The notes below the pieces were generated by a model. It had not been told where the DNA came from and searched no databases. It was given only the letters and a program-made list of their open reading frames with translations. Of a stretch of DNA of 64,000 nt, positions 17,835 to 27,078 are shown one piece after another. A program made the translations under genes and the position numbers. The stretch is from Roseibium aestuarii. GTDB lineage: Bacteria > Pseudomonadota > Alphaproteobacteria > Rhizobiales > Stappiaceae. The DNA is taken from contig NZ_VORA01000001.1 in NCBI RefSeq assembly GCF_008477545.1, positions 310,001 through 374,000 on the forward strand, written 5' to 3'. Every line of letters starts with the position of its first letter. Within the stretch, counting starts at the first letter, position 1.

Positions 17835-17851
17835 TTTAGAAATATTCTAAA
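17835..17851. promoter_or_regulatory. Irr box / iron control element (ICE), perfect match
   Basis: TTTAGAA-ATA-TTCTAAA is a perfect 17-base palindrome and an exact match to the rhizobial ICE consensus TTTAGAA-N3-TTCTAAA recognised by Irr. It lies 104 bases before the start of fbpA in an AT-rich patch. The rest of the gap between fbpA and the large kinase gene (17732-18030) shows no gene. Confidence 0.85.
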
Positions 17852-18030
17852 AAGCTGAGGCTAGCATGTGACTTTTCACGAGGAGCGTTTTGAAATGTCT
17901 CTGCTTTTCCCGCAAGGGAGGGCGGCGCGTCCGCACGCAAATCATCGTGTGGGCGCGACCCTTTGTCCCCGTCCCGATTGTCTGGAAGACCGTCGCGCGG
18001 CGTGCGGGCCGGCACGGATGCCGCGCCGGC

Positions 18031-21000
18031 TTACTCGGCCAGAACCCGCTGCGACGGGAAGCGGATCTCCACCAGCGTGCCCTGATCCGGGCTGGAGTCG
18101 ATCTGGAACCGCGCCCGATTGGCTTCCGTCAGCGCCTTGGTGAGGGGAAGCCCGAGGCCGGTGCCGCCTCCCAGCCGCGACGTGTGCAGCTGGCGGAAGG
18201 GTTCCATCGCCGCCGACAGATCCTTCTCGTTCATGCCCGGACCGGTGTCGCGCACCCGCAGGGCCACTTCCCCGTTGTCTTCCAGGGCCGTGGAGACGAT
18301 CACCTGTCCGCCCGACCGGTTGAACTTGATGGCGTTCGACAGCAGGTTCAGCGTGATCTGGCGCAGGGAGCGGGGATCGGCCACGACGCTCGGCACCGCA
18401 TCCGGCAGGCTGGCGCGGATGATCACCCGGTCCCGGTTGGCCTGGGGCTGCATCAGGGCCACGCATTCGCGGATGATGTCATTGGGGGACACGGCCGCGA
18501 ACTGCAGGTCCATCTTGCCCGCCTCGATCTTCGACAGGTCGAGGAGATCGTTGATCAGGCTCAGGATATGCGCGCCGGAGGTGCGGATGTCCCTCAGATA
18601 TTCCTTGTAGCGATCGCCGCCGATCGGCCCGAAGCGCTCTTCCATCATCACCTCGGAGAAACCGATGATGGCGTTGAGCGGCGTGCGGATCTCGTGGCTG
18701 ATCTTGGCCAGGAAGTCGGACTTGTGCGAGCTGGCGTTTTCCGCCTGACGCTTGGCATCCGTCAGCTCTTCCTCGGCACGCTTCCAGTGGGTGATGTCGC
18801 GCAGCACGGCGCAGAACTTCGGCTGATCGCTCTTGGCGGTCACCCGGCCGATGGTCATGAACAGCGGGATGAGGCCGCCGGTGGCGACCCGTCCCAGAAC
18901 CTCGCGGCCGTCATTCAGGATGCTGGCAACCCCGTTGCGGGACAGGCCGTCCAGGTAGTCGAGGGCGGACCGGTGGCTTTCGGGGGCAAGGAAGTCGGTG
19001 AGCGCCGCGCCGACGATGTCGCCCCGGCTTGCCGCGAACAGGGCCTCGGCGGACCGGTTCGACTTCACGATCGTGCCGTGGCGATCCAGCACGAGGATGC
19101 CGTCCGTCGCGGTCTCGAGAATGGAATCCAGTTCGTCGGCCAGCTCACGGCTCTGGGCCAGGTCGCGCTCGAGCAGGGTGCGCGCATCCTGATCCGCAAA
19201 GGGGTTCGCCGGCTCGGCGGCAACCGCAACAGGGCGGCGCACGACCGGTGTTACCCGCTCCATGATGGAAATCATCAGACCCTGGCCACCGTTCCAGGGC
19301 ACGGTGTGCATGCGGGCATCCACCTGGCGTGAGCCGCCTTCGGCCAGACGCACCTTCAGGGTGCCGTCGATGGTGCCTTCCATGTCCGTGTCCGGAAGGT
19401 CGTCGTCGTCATCGGCAAACACCGCCTCCAGACCGCCGGCCTGAGCCAGGGTTGCAAGAGACTTGTAGCCGAGCAGCGCCAGAAGTGTGTCATTGGCGTA
19501 GAGCACGTCCCGGTCCCGGACGATGGCAATGCCGATGGGCAGCCGGTCGAGCAGGCGGGGATCGATGGGACCGGCGTCGGGCGGCGTGGTCTCGCGGGCG
19601 TAATGCTCCGCCATCTCCGGATCCAGATCCCCCTCGCCGGACGGGCGGGTGCCCCCGTCGTCGGGGTAATCGTCTTCCAGACGTGCCCCCAGCGCCTCGG
19701 CGATCTTGCGGAAGGCGGCAATCTCCGGCTTGGAAAGGCGGGACGTATCCACGGGCATCATGTGGGCGCGACGATGGGGCAGGGCCACCACGTTGCTGGG
19801 CTGCACCGTCTCCGGCGCCTCGGTTGCCGCGGCCGCCTCCGGAGCGTCGAACGAGGCTTCTCCCTCCAGACGGTCCCGCTCGGCTTCGCGGCTCAGCTGA
19901 ATTTCCCGGAAATGCATGCGCTGGGCGCGCTCTTCGGCCTCAAGGGCGAGCAGATCCTCGTTGAATTCCTCGGCCAGGTCTTCCGCCAGATGGTCGGTCG
20001 TCTCACTGCGGAACTCGTCCTCGTCGTCCGGGGACCCTTCTGCGCCGACGGGAGCGGCGGGAGCGACGCCACCTTCGTCCCATGCCTCATCGGCGTCGAT
20101 CTCCAGATCGGCATCGTCTGCGGCAAGCTCCGTGAGGTGCGGATCCGACAGCTCGTCACTGCCGGCCGGCGTTCCAGCGTCGGAGTTCTCCTGGGTGAAG
20201 AGGTCGCGGGGGCTCATCGATCGGGGCGCGGCCTCGTCGGCGGCATCGCGGCTGGTGGAGGACTTCGGCTTCATGCTGCGCGCCATGGACGCGACAGCGC
20301 TCTCGATTTCTCGGGCATCGAGGGGCCGAGGGCCCGAAATGCCCTCGAAATCCTCTGCGTCGGACGCAGGCGCGGCCGCGCGGGATCGCGGAGCCGTCCC
20401 GGTTTCCACCGGCTCAGCAGCGCGGTCGCTCTCGGCGGGTTCTTCGGCAGACAGGTCTTCGGCCTCGTCTACTGATGGGCGCGCCGCATGATCAGCCTCG
20501 ATCTCGCCGGTTCCGCGCTCTTCGCTCGCGTTGTCGTTCGCCGTGTCGTCCTCTGCCTTCGGCGCATCGCTGCGCAGATCCATGAAGAGGGTCGGCCGGT
20601 CTGCAAGGTTTGCGGCAAGCGTTTCGGCGGCCTCGGGCGCCTGCGTTGCCCCCAGCGCCGGCGATGTCTCCTGCTCCGGCTCGGATTGCGTCGCGGAGAC
20701 GGAGGGGGCTTCGCTCGGCGTCGGCGCAGCGGGCGGGGTCGAAACCGGGCGCACCGGATTGCGTGGCACCGGCGCACCCGACCGGTTGGCCAGAATGTTG
20801 AGCAGTGCGGAGGCCCGTGCTCCCAGCGCCAGTCCGCCCCCATTGGGCTCCGGCACGCGCTTGAGCGGCGTCAGGTCGATGGCGGGCCCGGCGGGAGGCG
20901 TAGGTGCCAAAGTCTGCCCCGCGCTCTCCGGAGCCTCCTGGCCGTCCTCGGTCAGGGCCTGCAGAGCATAGGCTTCGGTCTCGAGTTCGGTCTCTGACTG

Positions 21001-22206
21001 GGCGGAGCGGGGGGCAAGCGGCGCGTTTGCGTCGTCTTCCGCATCCATGATCCGACACACGCCGAAGCCGCGATAGCCTTCGAACATCCGGTTGCGGTCA
21101 AAGGCGGGCAGGGCGGCCATGTCCACCGGCACCCGCAGCGGCGCATCGGAGACGGGCCACATGACCGTCTTGCTGCTCCAGGTGTCGCGCCGGTCGAGCG
21201 AACGGGCGATGTCGCCCTCCCGATCGATGCCGAACTGCTCCGCCACATCGCGCCAGGTCAGCCCGACGATATCGGAGGCACGCGGCCCCAGCGCTTCGGT
21301 GAATTCGTCGGAGAGGAAGGTGAAGCGCTGGTCTAGATCCATCTTCCAAGCAAAGCGCACAGGGCGCCGGCGGCGCTGGAAGTCGAAACCGGTCTCCCCA
21401 ACATCGCCTTCCGTGGCCTCGTGAGGCTCGGTGTCGGCCGCAAAAGGCGTTTCATCCGCCATGGCGGGCAGATCGCTTGCCGGGGTTGGTGCCGGTGCCG
21501 GGGTCGGTGCCGGGGTCGGTGCGGGTGTCGACGAGGCGCTCGCCTCCGGGGCATCCTCTTGCGCCTTCGGGTCCGGAAGGTCGTCGGCTCGCTGCTCCGT
21601 GCGGTTTTCCGCCAGCACAAGCCTTTGCCCGTCGGCCAGGTCGATCATGTGACCCGCATGCAGCCAGTTGCCGACACGGATCGTGCCGTTGTCTGCGGGG
21701 CGCGGGGCAACCTGGCTCAGATCCAGATCGCCGGCCTGTGCCACCAGGCGACCGGTATCATCCAGCAATCCGGCACTGCGTGACGCGCCCGCCAGAAGCG
21801 AGAGAAAGCCGTCGTATGCATTGCCATCGAAGGAGAGGCTGCGGTCCAGGCAGATGATCAGGGCGCCGCTTGCGCCCGAAGGCAGGGTGATGCGCTGGCC
21901 CTGACAGGTCAGCACCATGACGCGCAGGCCCCGGTAGAATCGCAGGCGCTCGGCGGTCAGCCGGTCTTCGGCACCGCTGGTGGCAATGCGGGCGATATGG
22001 GGCCGCGCGGGGGACTGGGCGAGATGGGTCAGGCTCGACAGGGCACCCGCGTCGCGCAGGGAAAAGAAACGCGCGCCAGCGGCGTTGGTCCACAAAACCT
22101 CCGCCCCGTCTTCGGACCAGATCCAGGCAGCCCGGGCGTCCAGGCACAGGGGGGCCACGACCGGCAGAGCACTGAGAGCCATGAAGGTGTCGAGAGTGTC
22201 AGTCAT
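18031..22206 (-). CDS. Large PAS sensor histidine kinase of the PleC/DivJ/PdhS group
   Basis: 1391 residues. An N-terminal region (about 1-200) without clear homology is followed by a Pro/Ala/Thr repeat near 227-243 and a long acidic, Ala/Pro/Glu-rich stretch to about 870. Two PAS modules follow, then the HisKA domain with phospho-acceptor H1171 in S-H-E-I-R-T-P-L-N-A, the PdhS-type run E-R-F-G-P-I-G-G-D-R-Y-K-E-Y, and an ATPase domain with N-L-L-S-N-A-I-K-F and G-T-G-L-G-L-P. No membrane segment and no receiver domain are seen. The HisKA sequence matches kinases acting on DivK/PleD in Rhizobiales cell-cycle control. It is monocistronic. The exact orthologue (PdhS, PdhS1/2 or CbrA) cannot be fixed by eye. 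Confidence 0.85.
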   Translation of the reverse strand: MTDTLDTFMALSALPVVAPLCLDARAAWIWSEDGAEVLWTNAAGARFFSLRDAGALSSLTHLAQSPARPHIARIATSGAEDRLTAERLRFYRGLRVMVLTCQGQRITLPSGASGALIICLDRSLSFDGNAYDGFLSLLAGASRSAGLLDDTGRLVAQAGDLDLSQVAPRPADNGTIRVGNWLHAGHMIDLADGQRLVLAENRTEQRADDLPDPKAQEDAPEASASSTPAPTPAPTPAPAPTPASDLPAMADETPFAADTEPHEATEGDVGETGFDFQRRRRPVRFAWKMDLDQRFTFLSDEFTEALGPRASDIVGLTWRDVAEQFGIDREGDIARSLDRRDTWSSKTVMWPVSDAPLRVPVDMAALPAFDRNRMFEGYRGFGVCRIMDAEDDANAPLAPRSAQSETELETEAYALQALTEDGQEAPESAGQTLAPTPPAGPAIDLTPLKRVPEPNGGGLALGARASALLNILANRSGAPVPRNPVRPVSTPPAAPTPSEAPSVSATQSEPEQETSPALGATQAPEAAETLAANLADRPTLFMDLRSDAPKAEDDTANDNASEERGTGEIEADHAARPSVDEAEDLSAEEPAESDRAAEPVETGTAPRSRAAAPASDAEDFEGISGPRPLDAREIESAVASMARSMKPKSSTSRDAADEAAPRSMSPRDLFTQENSDAGTPAGSDELSDPHLTELAADDADLEIDADEAWDEGGVAPAAPVGAEGSPDDEDEFRSETTDHLAEDLAEEFNEDLLALEAEERAQRMHFREIQLSREAERDRLEGEASFDAPEAAAATEAPETVQPSNVVALPHRRAHMMPVDTSRLSKPEIAAFRKIAEALGARLEDDYPDDGGTRPSGEGDLDPEMAEHYARETTPPDAGPIDPRLLDRLPIGIAIVRDRDVLYANDTLLALLGYKSLATLAQAGGLEAVFADDDDDLPDTDMEGTIDGTLKVRLAEGGSRQVDARMHTVPWNGGQGLMISIMERVTPVVRRPVAVAAEPANPFADQDARTLLERDLAQSRELADELDSILETATDGILVLDRHGTIVKSNRSAEALFAASRGDIVGAALTDFLAPESHRSALDYLDGLSRNGVASILNDGREVLGRVATGGLIPLFMTIGRVTAKSDQPKFCAVLRDITHWKRAEEELTDAKRQAENASSHKSDFLAKISHEIRTPLNAIIGFSEVMMEERFGPIGGDRYKEYLRDIRTSGAHILSLINDLLDLSKIEAGKMDLQFAAVSPNDIIRECVALMQPQANRDRVIIRASLPDAVPSVVADPRSLRQITLNLLSNAIKFNRSGGQVIVSTALEDNGEVALRVRDTGPGMNEKDLSAAMEPFRQLHTSRLGGGTGLGLPLTKALTEANRARFQIDSSPDQGTLVEIRFPSQRVLAE

Positions 22207-22925
22207 GGCTCAGCTCCGAGGGTCCGGGCAGTCCGGGATTTTCAGCAGTCGTGGGCGCATCGATCATAAACGTCTTGTTAATACCGTTTCTGGCCAGTCG
22301 CGTCCACGGGAAGGGCGGTGTCTACCGGCCCCACGTGAAGGCGTGGTTAATTGCCAGTGTCAGAATTGCGATGCCGGGTTCCCCGTGGTAAGGAATTGAT
22401 TGCGCATTGAGATCTTCCTCCTGCGCTGGTGCGTCACCTTCCGCTCGGTCACTCCGTTGGGTCGCCTTTCGAGGGCAGACCGGAGGGCTGATCCGCAGAT
22501 CTTGCGGCCGTTCTGGCGACAGTCCCGGGCCCGGGACGGCAAGCGGCAGCAAGGGCAGGGGCGCCCGGAGCAGGATGTAAATTGACGCTGTGCCTTGCCT
22601 CTCAGCATTGCGGGCGGGCGAGAATTCGCTACTCTCGCGTGTGTTTTGCCGGGCCCGTTCCGGGAGCGCATGGCGGAGGGGAGGGCAGGCAGCAGCCCTG
22701 AACGAGAGATGTGGCGGCAGTGCAGGCGCAGTGCCGGGCGTCGTTTGGACGTCACAGCATCCGGATAGTAAGACCTTAACGATCTGTATCCGGTCAGGAC
22801 CGGTCTGGTCCGACCATCCGCCTTCGCGTCGCCGGACGCCTGTCAGACGCCTGACAGGGGCCGGGTACGGGAAGGCTGATGTCGGTCGGCATGTGCCTGA
22901 CCTCTCGAGCAAGAGGAAGCAGTGA
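22207..22925 (+). other. 719-base gap between kinase and phasin genes, with a hairpin before the phasin
   Basis: I see no credible gene on either strand; the open frame at 22322-22939 lacks protein-like character. At 22839-22858 CCTGTCAG and CTGACAGG form a perfect eight-base-pair stem with an ACGC loop, 68 bases before the phasin start. It could be an operator or a leader hairpin. Confidence 0.5.
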
Positions 22926-23309
22926 ATGGCCAGTGACAAGAACGGTTTCGAGATTCCGGACCAGATGCGGGACTTTGCCGAGAAGAGCGTCGATCAGGCT
23001 CGCAAGGCCTTCGACGATTTCATGGCCATGACCCAGAAGGCGGTCTCCAGCGTGGAAGGCTCGGCCACCGCCGTCCAGTCCGGCGCCACGGACGTGAACC
23101 GCAAGACCCTCACCTACGCTGAGGAGCACGTGGACGCGGCCTTCCGCTTTGCCCAGCAGATGGTGCGTGCCAAGGACGTGGAAGAGGTCATGTCCCTGCA
23201 GCGTGACTACATGCGCAAGCAGATGGAGGCCCTGGGCGAACAGACCCGCGAGCTGAGCGCCACGGCCACCAAGGCCGCCCAGAAGGCCAGCGACGCGGCC
23301 AAGGACTAA
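22926..23309 (+). CDS. Phasin family protein (short)
   Basis: 127 residues, almost entirely alpha-helical, without signal peptide or membrane segment. It carries the phasin_2 pattern: an amphipathic helix with S-V-D-Q-A-R-K-A-F-D-D-F, then V-N-R-K-T-L-T-Y-A-E-E-H-V-D-A-A-F, then L-Q-R-D-Y-M-R-K-Q-M-E. Phasins coat PHB granules and limit their size. An A-G-A-G-G-A-A-G ribosome-binding site precedes the ATG. A longer phasin lies 298 bases downstream with its own promoter. Confidence 0.88.
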   Translation: MASDKNGFEIPDQMRDFAEKSVDQARKAFDDFMAMTQKAVSSVEGSATAVQSGATDVNRKTLTYAEEHVDAAFRFAQQMVRAKDVEEVMSLQRDYMRKQMEALGEQTRELSATATKAAQKASDAAKD

Positions 23310-23463
23310 GGCCTTCCCGGCGCGGGGTGCCGTTTCCGGATCTCCGGGTCCTGAAGGCAGGGGTTCTTCGGGATGTGGGTCTCGCGCCGCGATCACCCCT
23401 CACGCATGTTTGTCTGTCGCCGCGCTTCCGGTGCGGCGAACGGTCCTGCGCATGCGACTTTTG

Positions 23464-23509
23464 TGCAGTGCAAAATAATATTGCAATGCAGCACGAGCCT
23501 CCCTATATT
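23464..23509 (+). promoter_or_regulatory. Sigma-70-type promoter overlapped by an inverted repeat, candidate PhaR site
   Basis: TTGCAA (23481-23486) and TATATT (23504-23509) are separated by exactly 17 bases and lie about 100 bases before the second phasin. An inverted repeat, TGCAGTGCAA (23464-23473) and TTGCAATGCA (23481-23490), with nine of ten positions complementary, covers the -35 box. TGC/GCA-rich repeats are the known type of target for PhaR repressors of phasin genes; the assignment here is inference. Confidence 0.6.
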
Positions 23510-23607
23510 GACGTTACGGATGACGTTAGCGGCCGGGCAGTGAAGCCTGCGGCCGGCCCAGCACTATTCGAGAATGATGATCATCCGCCGAAACTGGAGA
23601 GAACATC

Positions 23608-24123
23608 ATGAGTGAGACGACGACCCCGGCAAAGCCGGCCCCCAAGGCACGCGCAACCAAGACCCCCAAGACCGGCGCGGCTGCCAATCCTTTCATGGAT
23701 TTCGAAGCCTTCGCCATGCCGAAGATGGAAATCCCGACCGCCTTCCGCGAAGCCACCGAGAAGAGCATTTCCCAGGCACGCGACACCTATGAAAAGGTGA
23801 AGTCTGCTGCGGAAGAAGCCACCGACCTGATGGAAGATTCCTTCGAGACCACCCGTCAGGGTGCCGTGGACTTCAACCACAAGGCCGTTGATCTGGCCAA
23901 GTCCAACACCGATGCCGCCTTCACCTTCATGAAGGACGTGATTGCTGCCAAGACCATGGCTGAAGTCGTCGAGCTGCAGTCCTCCTTCGCCCGTCAGCAG
24001 TTCGACACGCTGACCGCCCAGGCCAAGGACATGCAGGACTTCGCGACCAAGCTCTCCACCGAGCTGACCTCCCCGGTCAAGTCCGCGATGGAAAAGGCTT
24101 TCAAGGACTTCAAGGCCGCCTGA
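23608..24123 (+). CDS. phaP: Phasin family protein (main)
   Basis: 171 residues. A Lys/Pro/Ala-rich N-terminus of about 30 residues precedes a helical phasin_2 domain with F-R-E-A-T-E-K-S-I-S-Q-A-R-D-T-Y, F-N-H-K-A-V-D-L-A-K-S-N-T-D-A-A-F and L-Q-S-S-F-A-R-Q-Q-F-D. The N-terminal tail could touch DNA or the granule surface. It resembles the short phasin upstream in its second half, so the two probably arose by duplication. The strong promoter upstream suggests this is the abundant granule protein. Confidence 0.9.
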   Translation: MSETTTPAKPAPKARATKTPKTGAAANPFMDFEAFAMPKMEIPTAFREATEKSISQARDTYEKVKSAAEEATDLMEDSFETTRQGAVDFNHKAVDLAKSNTDAAFTFMKDVIAAKTMAEVVELQSSFARQQFDTLTAQAKDMQDFATKLSTELTSPVKSAMEKAFKDFKAA

Positions 24124-24605
24124 TCCGGTGGCGAGGGCGGTCTTCGGACCGCTCCATGGGCCTTCGGTTGAGGCCCTTGTTGCGGGCGCAGGGCTCATGG
24201 CCCCGATGCCCTTCGAGACAGGCAAGGACGATGCAGATGCGGCGCCGTCCTTGCCCGATCTCCTGTTCGCGGCGCCATCCTTCCACCTTGCCCCGTAATC
24301 TGCCCGGCAATCTGCCGCCTTTTTTTGCGCGCCCGAACCCTGGCCGAGCAATCAGCCTGCCAGGCCGCAGGGGCCTGAGTGTCATGCGCCGTCCATGGGC
24401 CGCGCCGGTGTCCTCCCCTCTGCTGCCCTTCCGACGGAAAACATCAGTCCTTCAACAGTTTCGGCATTTCGGGGAAAACCCCAAAATTTCCCCTTGTGGT
24501 CCGGCGGAAACGGCGCTAGAAGCCCCCAAGCAAACGACGCGGCGGCTTGATCCTCCGTGTCGCCACGACAAGACAGCGCGGCTCCGGCCCGGTCCTGTAT
24601 CTTGT
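24124..24605 (+). other. 482-base gap between phasin and tRNA-His
   Basis: No gene seen. Two small stems follow the phasin stop: GCGGTC-TTCG-GACCGC at 24137-24152, and a GGGCC/GGCCC stem near 24158-24176, which may end the phasin transcript. GGGGAAA (24471-24477) and TTTCCCC (24487-24493) form an inverted repeat upstream of the tRNA; its meaning is unknown. Confidence 0.4.
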
Positions 24606-24682
24606 GCAGACGTAGCTCAGTTGGTTAGAGCGTCGGATTGTGGCTCCGAAGGTCGGTGGTTCGAATCCACCCGTCTGTACCA
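24606..24682 (+). tRNA. tRNA-His (anticodon GTG)
   Basis: A complete cloverleaf of 77 bases including encoded CCA. The acceptor GCAGACG pairs with CGTCTGT (one G-T pair). The anticodon stem TCGGA/TCCGA encloses loop TTGTGGC with anticodon GTG, and the T-arm GGTGG-TTCGAAT-CCACC is intact. The discriminator is A73 and the base before the first position is T, so the usual G-1:C73 identity pair of tRNA-His is not encoded. This matches the known alphaproteobacterial exception. Confidence 0.95.
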
Positions 24683-24849
24683 TTCTCTCTCCCATCTTCT
24701 GACAGGTTGATCATCGCAGTTCGCTTGCGTGCGTGTGGCGTGCGGTGGTTTCACGTCTTGGTTTGCGTCTGCGTTTTCCGATCGTGGGCCATCCTGGCGG
24801 CGTGTCTCAACGCTCCCGCTGCCGATGTCGGCAGACCGCGCCTGTCATG

Positions 24850-24883
24850 AAAAAAGACCCGGGCGGCGCGCCGTCCGGGTCTT
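24850..24883 (-). terminator. Terminator of the chemoreceptor gene
   Basis: Read on the minus strand, AAGACCCGGACGGC and its complement form a long stem around GCG, followed by a run of six T residues. It lies 51 bases past the chemoreceptor stop codon. Confidence 0.85.
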
Positions 24884-24933
24884 CGTGTTTTCGATAGCTG
24901 TGTGGCCGCGAGGGGCCTTTCCTGCTCCGTGGA

Positions 24934-27078
24934 TCAGGCGCTGCGGACCTTGTCGAGGAAGGAATCGAGCTTGGCTTCCAGCTCGCCCGCCTGATGGGCC
25001 AGTTCCGTGGAGGCGGACTGCACCTGTGCTGCGGCTGCCCCCGTCTCGTTGGCCGCCTGGCTGACGCCTGCGATATTGGCGGAGACTTCCGTGGTGCCTT
25101 CTGCCGCTTCCTGAACGTTGCGGGCGATCTCGTTGTTGGCCGAGGTCTGTTCCTCGATGGCTGCCGCGATCATGCCCGAGATCTCGTTCATGCGGGTGAT
25201 CGTCCGGGAGATGTTGCGGATCCGCAGGACCGACGCCTCGGTGGATGACTGCATGGAGGCAATCTGGGTGGCGATCTCGTCCGTTGCGCTGGCCGTCTGG
25301 CCGGCAAGCGCCTTTACCTCGGATGCCACCACGGCAAAGCCCTTGCCGGCTTCACCGGCGCGGGCGGCCTCGATGGTGGCATTGAGGGCCAGCAGGTTGG
25401 TCTGGTTGGCGATTTCCTGAATGATCTGAACCACGTTGCCGATCCGCTCAGCCCCTTCCGAGAGGCTGTTGACGGCGGCGTTCGCCTGATCCGCCTCGTC
25501 CACCGCCTGGCGGGTGATGGAGAAGGATTCAGACACCTGTCGGTTGATCTCCTCCACCGAGGCCGACATTTCCTCCGTTGCCGAGGCCACGGTCTGCACG
25601 TTGGCGGAGGCCTGTTCGGCGGCGGCCGCCACTGCGGAAGCCTGGTGGGTGGTTTCCTCTGCCGAACCGGCCATGGTGGCCGAGGTCATGTTGAGGTCCT
25701 GCGCGGAGCGGGCAACGCTTTCGATGATGCTGCCCACCACCGCGTTGAACTCGTCGGCCAGCCGGTGCATGAAGGCGCGCTTCTCTTCCTCGGTCCGCAG
25801 CTTCGCCTGTTCCTGCTCGTGCCGCAGGCGGTTGGTCTCCTGCATGTTCCCCTTGAAGATCGTCAGGGCCTGGGCCATGGCGCCCAGTTCGTCTTTCCGG
25901 TCCGCACCGGTGATGGCGACGTCGAGATCCTGATGGGCCAGCCGTGTCATCACCGTGCACATGGCCGTCAGGGGGCGGGAGATGCCGCGGGCCGCAACCC
26001 AGCCCAGCAAGGTGACCACGGCGAGCACGCAGGCGCTGGCCAGAAGGATCGTGTCGCGCAGCTCGTGCACGGGGGCGAGGATCTCGCTCATGTCCTGTTC
26101 GCCGATCACGCCCCAGCGTGCGCCCTGGAATTCGATCAGGGTGAAGGCGGACAGAACATCCGTTCCCCGGTAGTCGGTCACCTCCATCAGGTCCTGGCGC
26201 CCTTCAAAGGCAGCCGCCACGGCCGGGGTGTCCACCTTGCGCGACAGGATGGTGCTGTCCTGAGAGAAGCGGGAATCGCTGCGCATCAACCGGTCTTCAC
26301 CCACCAGATAGGTTTCACCCGTATCGCCCATCCCCAGGGTCGATTGCATGATCTCGTTGATCCGGCCGATCGGCATCTGGAAGGCAAGTACGCCGAGCAA
26401 GGTCTCTCCCTGATAGATCGGGGTGGCGATGAAGCTCGCCGGCTCTCCGTTGCTCGGGGCATAGGGGGCAAAGTCCAGGAAGGTGACCGACCCGGCCGCC
26501 TTGCCGCTGGCTTCCGAGAAGGCGCGGGCCAGATCCGAGGTCTTCCATGGGCCGGTCTTCAGGTTGGTGCCGAAGTCTTCTTCCTTGAAAACCGTATAGA
26601 CCACGTCCCCTTCCGGCGTGATCAGGAAGATGTCGTAATAGCCCTTGGACTCCAGCAGCTTGCGGAACCAGGGGTGATGATCGCCATGGACGGTGTTGTA
26701 GATCGTGTCCGCCTGCGCCCGGTCCAGCTTCTGCTTCTCGCCCTTCGGATAAGGATTTTCGGAGATATAGTTTTGCCTGACGCTGTTGGATGTTCCCTTG
26801 CCCTCGCGGGCGTAGGCGGCAGTCAGGTCCTTCACGGCCCATTGCACGTTCTCGGAGGTGGAAACGGCAAGCAGGGAGTCCGCGATATCCTTCAGGTAAC
26901 GGCTGAGTGTCTCTGCGCGACTGTCAACAAGTGTGAGGAGCTGGTTTCCACTTTGCTTTTCGAGATCAGAACTCGACTTGAGAATGCTGATCGTCGTGAC
27001 GCAGATGATGGAGAAAAGTGCCGCTGCGCAAACAAGTGCGGGAATTTTGACAGCGATTTTTATGTCGGAGAACTTCAA
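24934..27078 (-). CDS. Methyl-accepting chemotaxis protein with periplasmic Cache-type sensor
   Basis: 714 residues. A first membrane segment lies at about 10-32, then a periplasmic dCache-like domain to about 340 (with the typical [16 protein letters not shown]), a second segment near 342-365 and a HAMP domain. The signalling tip is [22 protein letters not shown]. It relays a small-molecule signal to CheA. No CheR-binding pentapeptide is seen at the C-terminus. The only start is TTG, with GAGG nine bases before it; a stronger AAGGAGG about 27 bases further up does not serve an in-frame ATG, GTG or TTG. No che genes are adjacent. Confidence 0.9.
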   Translation of the reverse strand: MKFSDIKIAVKIPALVCAAALFSIICVTTISILKSSSDLEKQSGNQLLTLVDSRAETLSRYLKDIADSLLAVSTSENVQWAVKDLTAAYAREGKGTSNSVRQNYISENPYPKGEKQKLDRAQADTIYNTVHGDHHPWFRKLLESKGYYDIFLITPEGDVVYTVFKEEDFGTNLKTGPWKTSDLARAFSEASGKAAGSVTFLDFAPYAPSNGEPASFIATPIYQGETLLGVLAFQMPIGRINEIMQSTLGMGDTGETYLVGEDRLMRSDSRFSQDSTILSRKVDTPAVAAAFEGRQDLMEVTDYRGTDVLSAFTLIEFQGARWGVIGEQDMSEILAPVHELRDTILLASACVLAVVTLLGWVAARGISRPLTAMCTVMTRLAHQDLDVAITGADRKDELGAMAQALTIFKGNMQETNRLRHEQEQAKLRTEEEKRAFMHRLADEFNAVVGSIIESVARSAQDLNMTSATMAGSAEETTHQASAVAAAAEQASANVQTVASATEEMSASVEEINRQVSESFSITRQAVDEADQANAAVNSLSEGAERIGNVVQIIQEIANQTNLLALNATIEAARAGEAGKGFAVVASEVKALAGQTASATDEIATQIASMQSSTEASVLRIRNISRTITRMNEISGMIAAAIEEQTSANNEIARNVQEAAEGTTEVSANIAGVSQAANETGAAAAQVQSASTELAHQAGELEAKLDSFLDKVRSA

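Noticed and set aside
22264-22352. CtrA boxes upstream of the PdhS-like kinase
   Set aside because: Two single TTAA half-sites occur, but neither has a partner at seven bases.
22322-22939. 205-residue minus-strand frame in the gap before the first phasin
   Set aside because: Pro/Arg/Ser-rich without structure, and it overlaps the phasin start region.
24606-24682. Integration site for a mobile element at tRNA-His
   Set aside because: No integrase, no repeat of the tRNA 3' end and no change in composition downstream.
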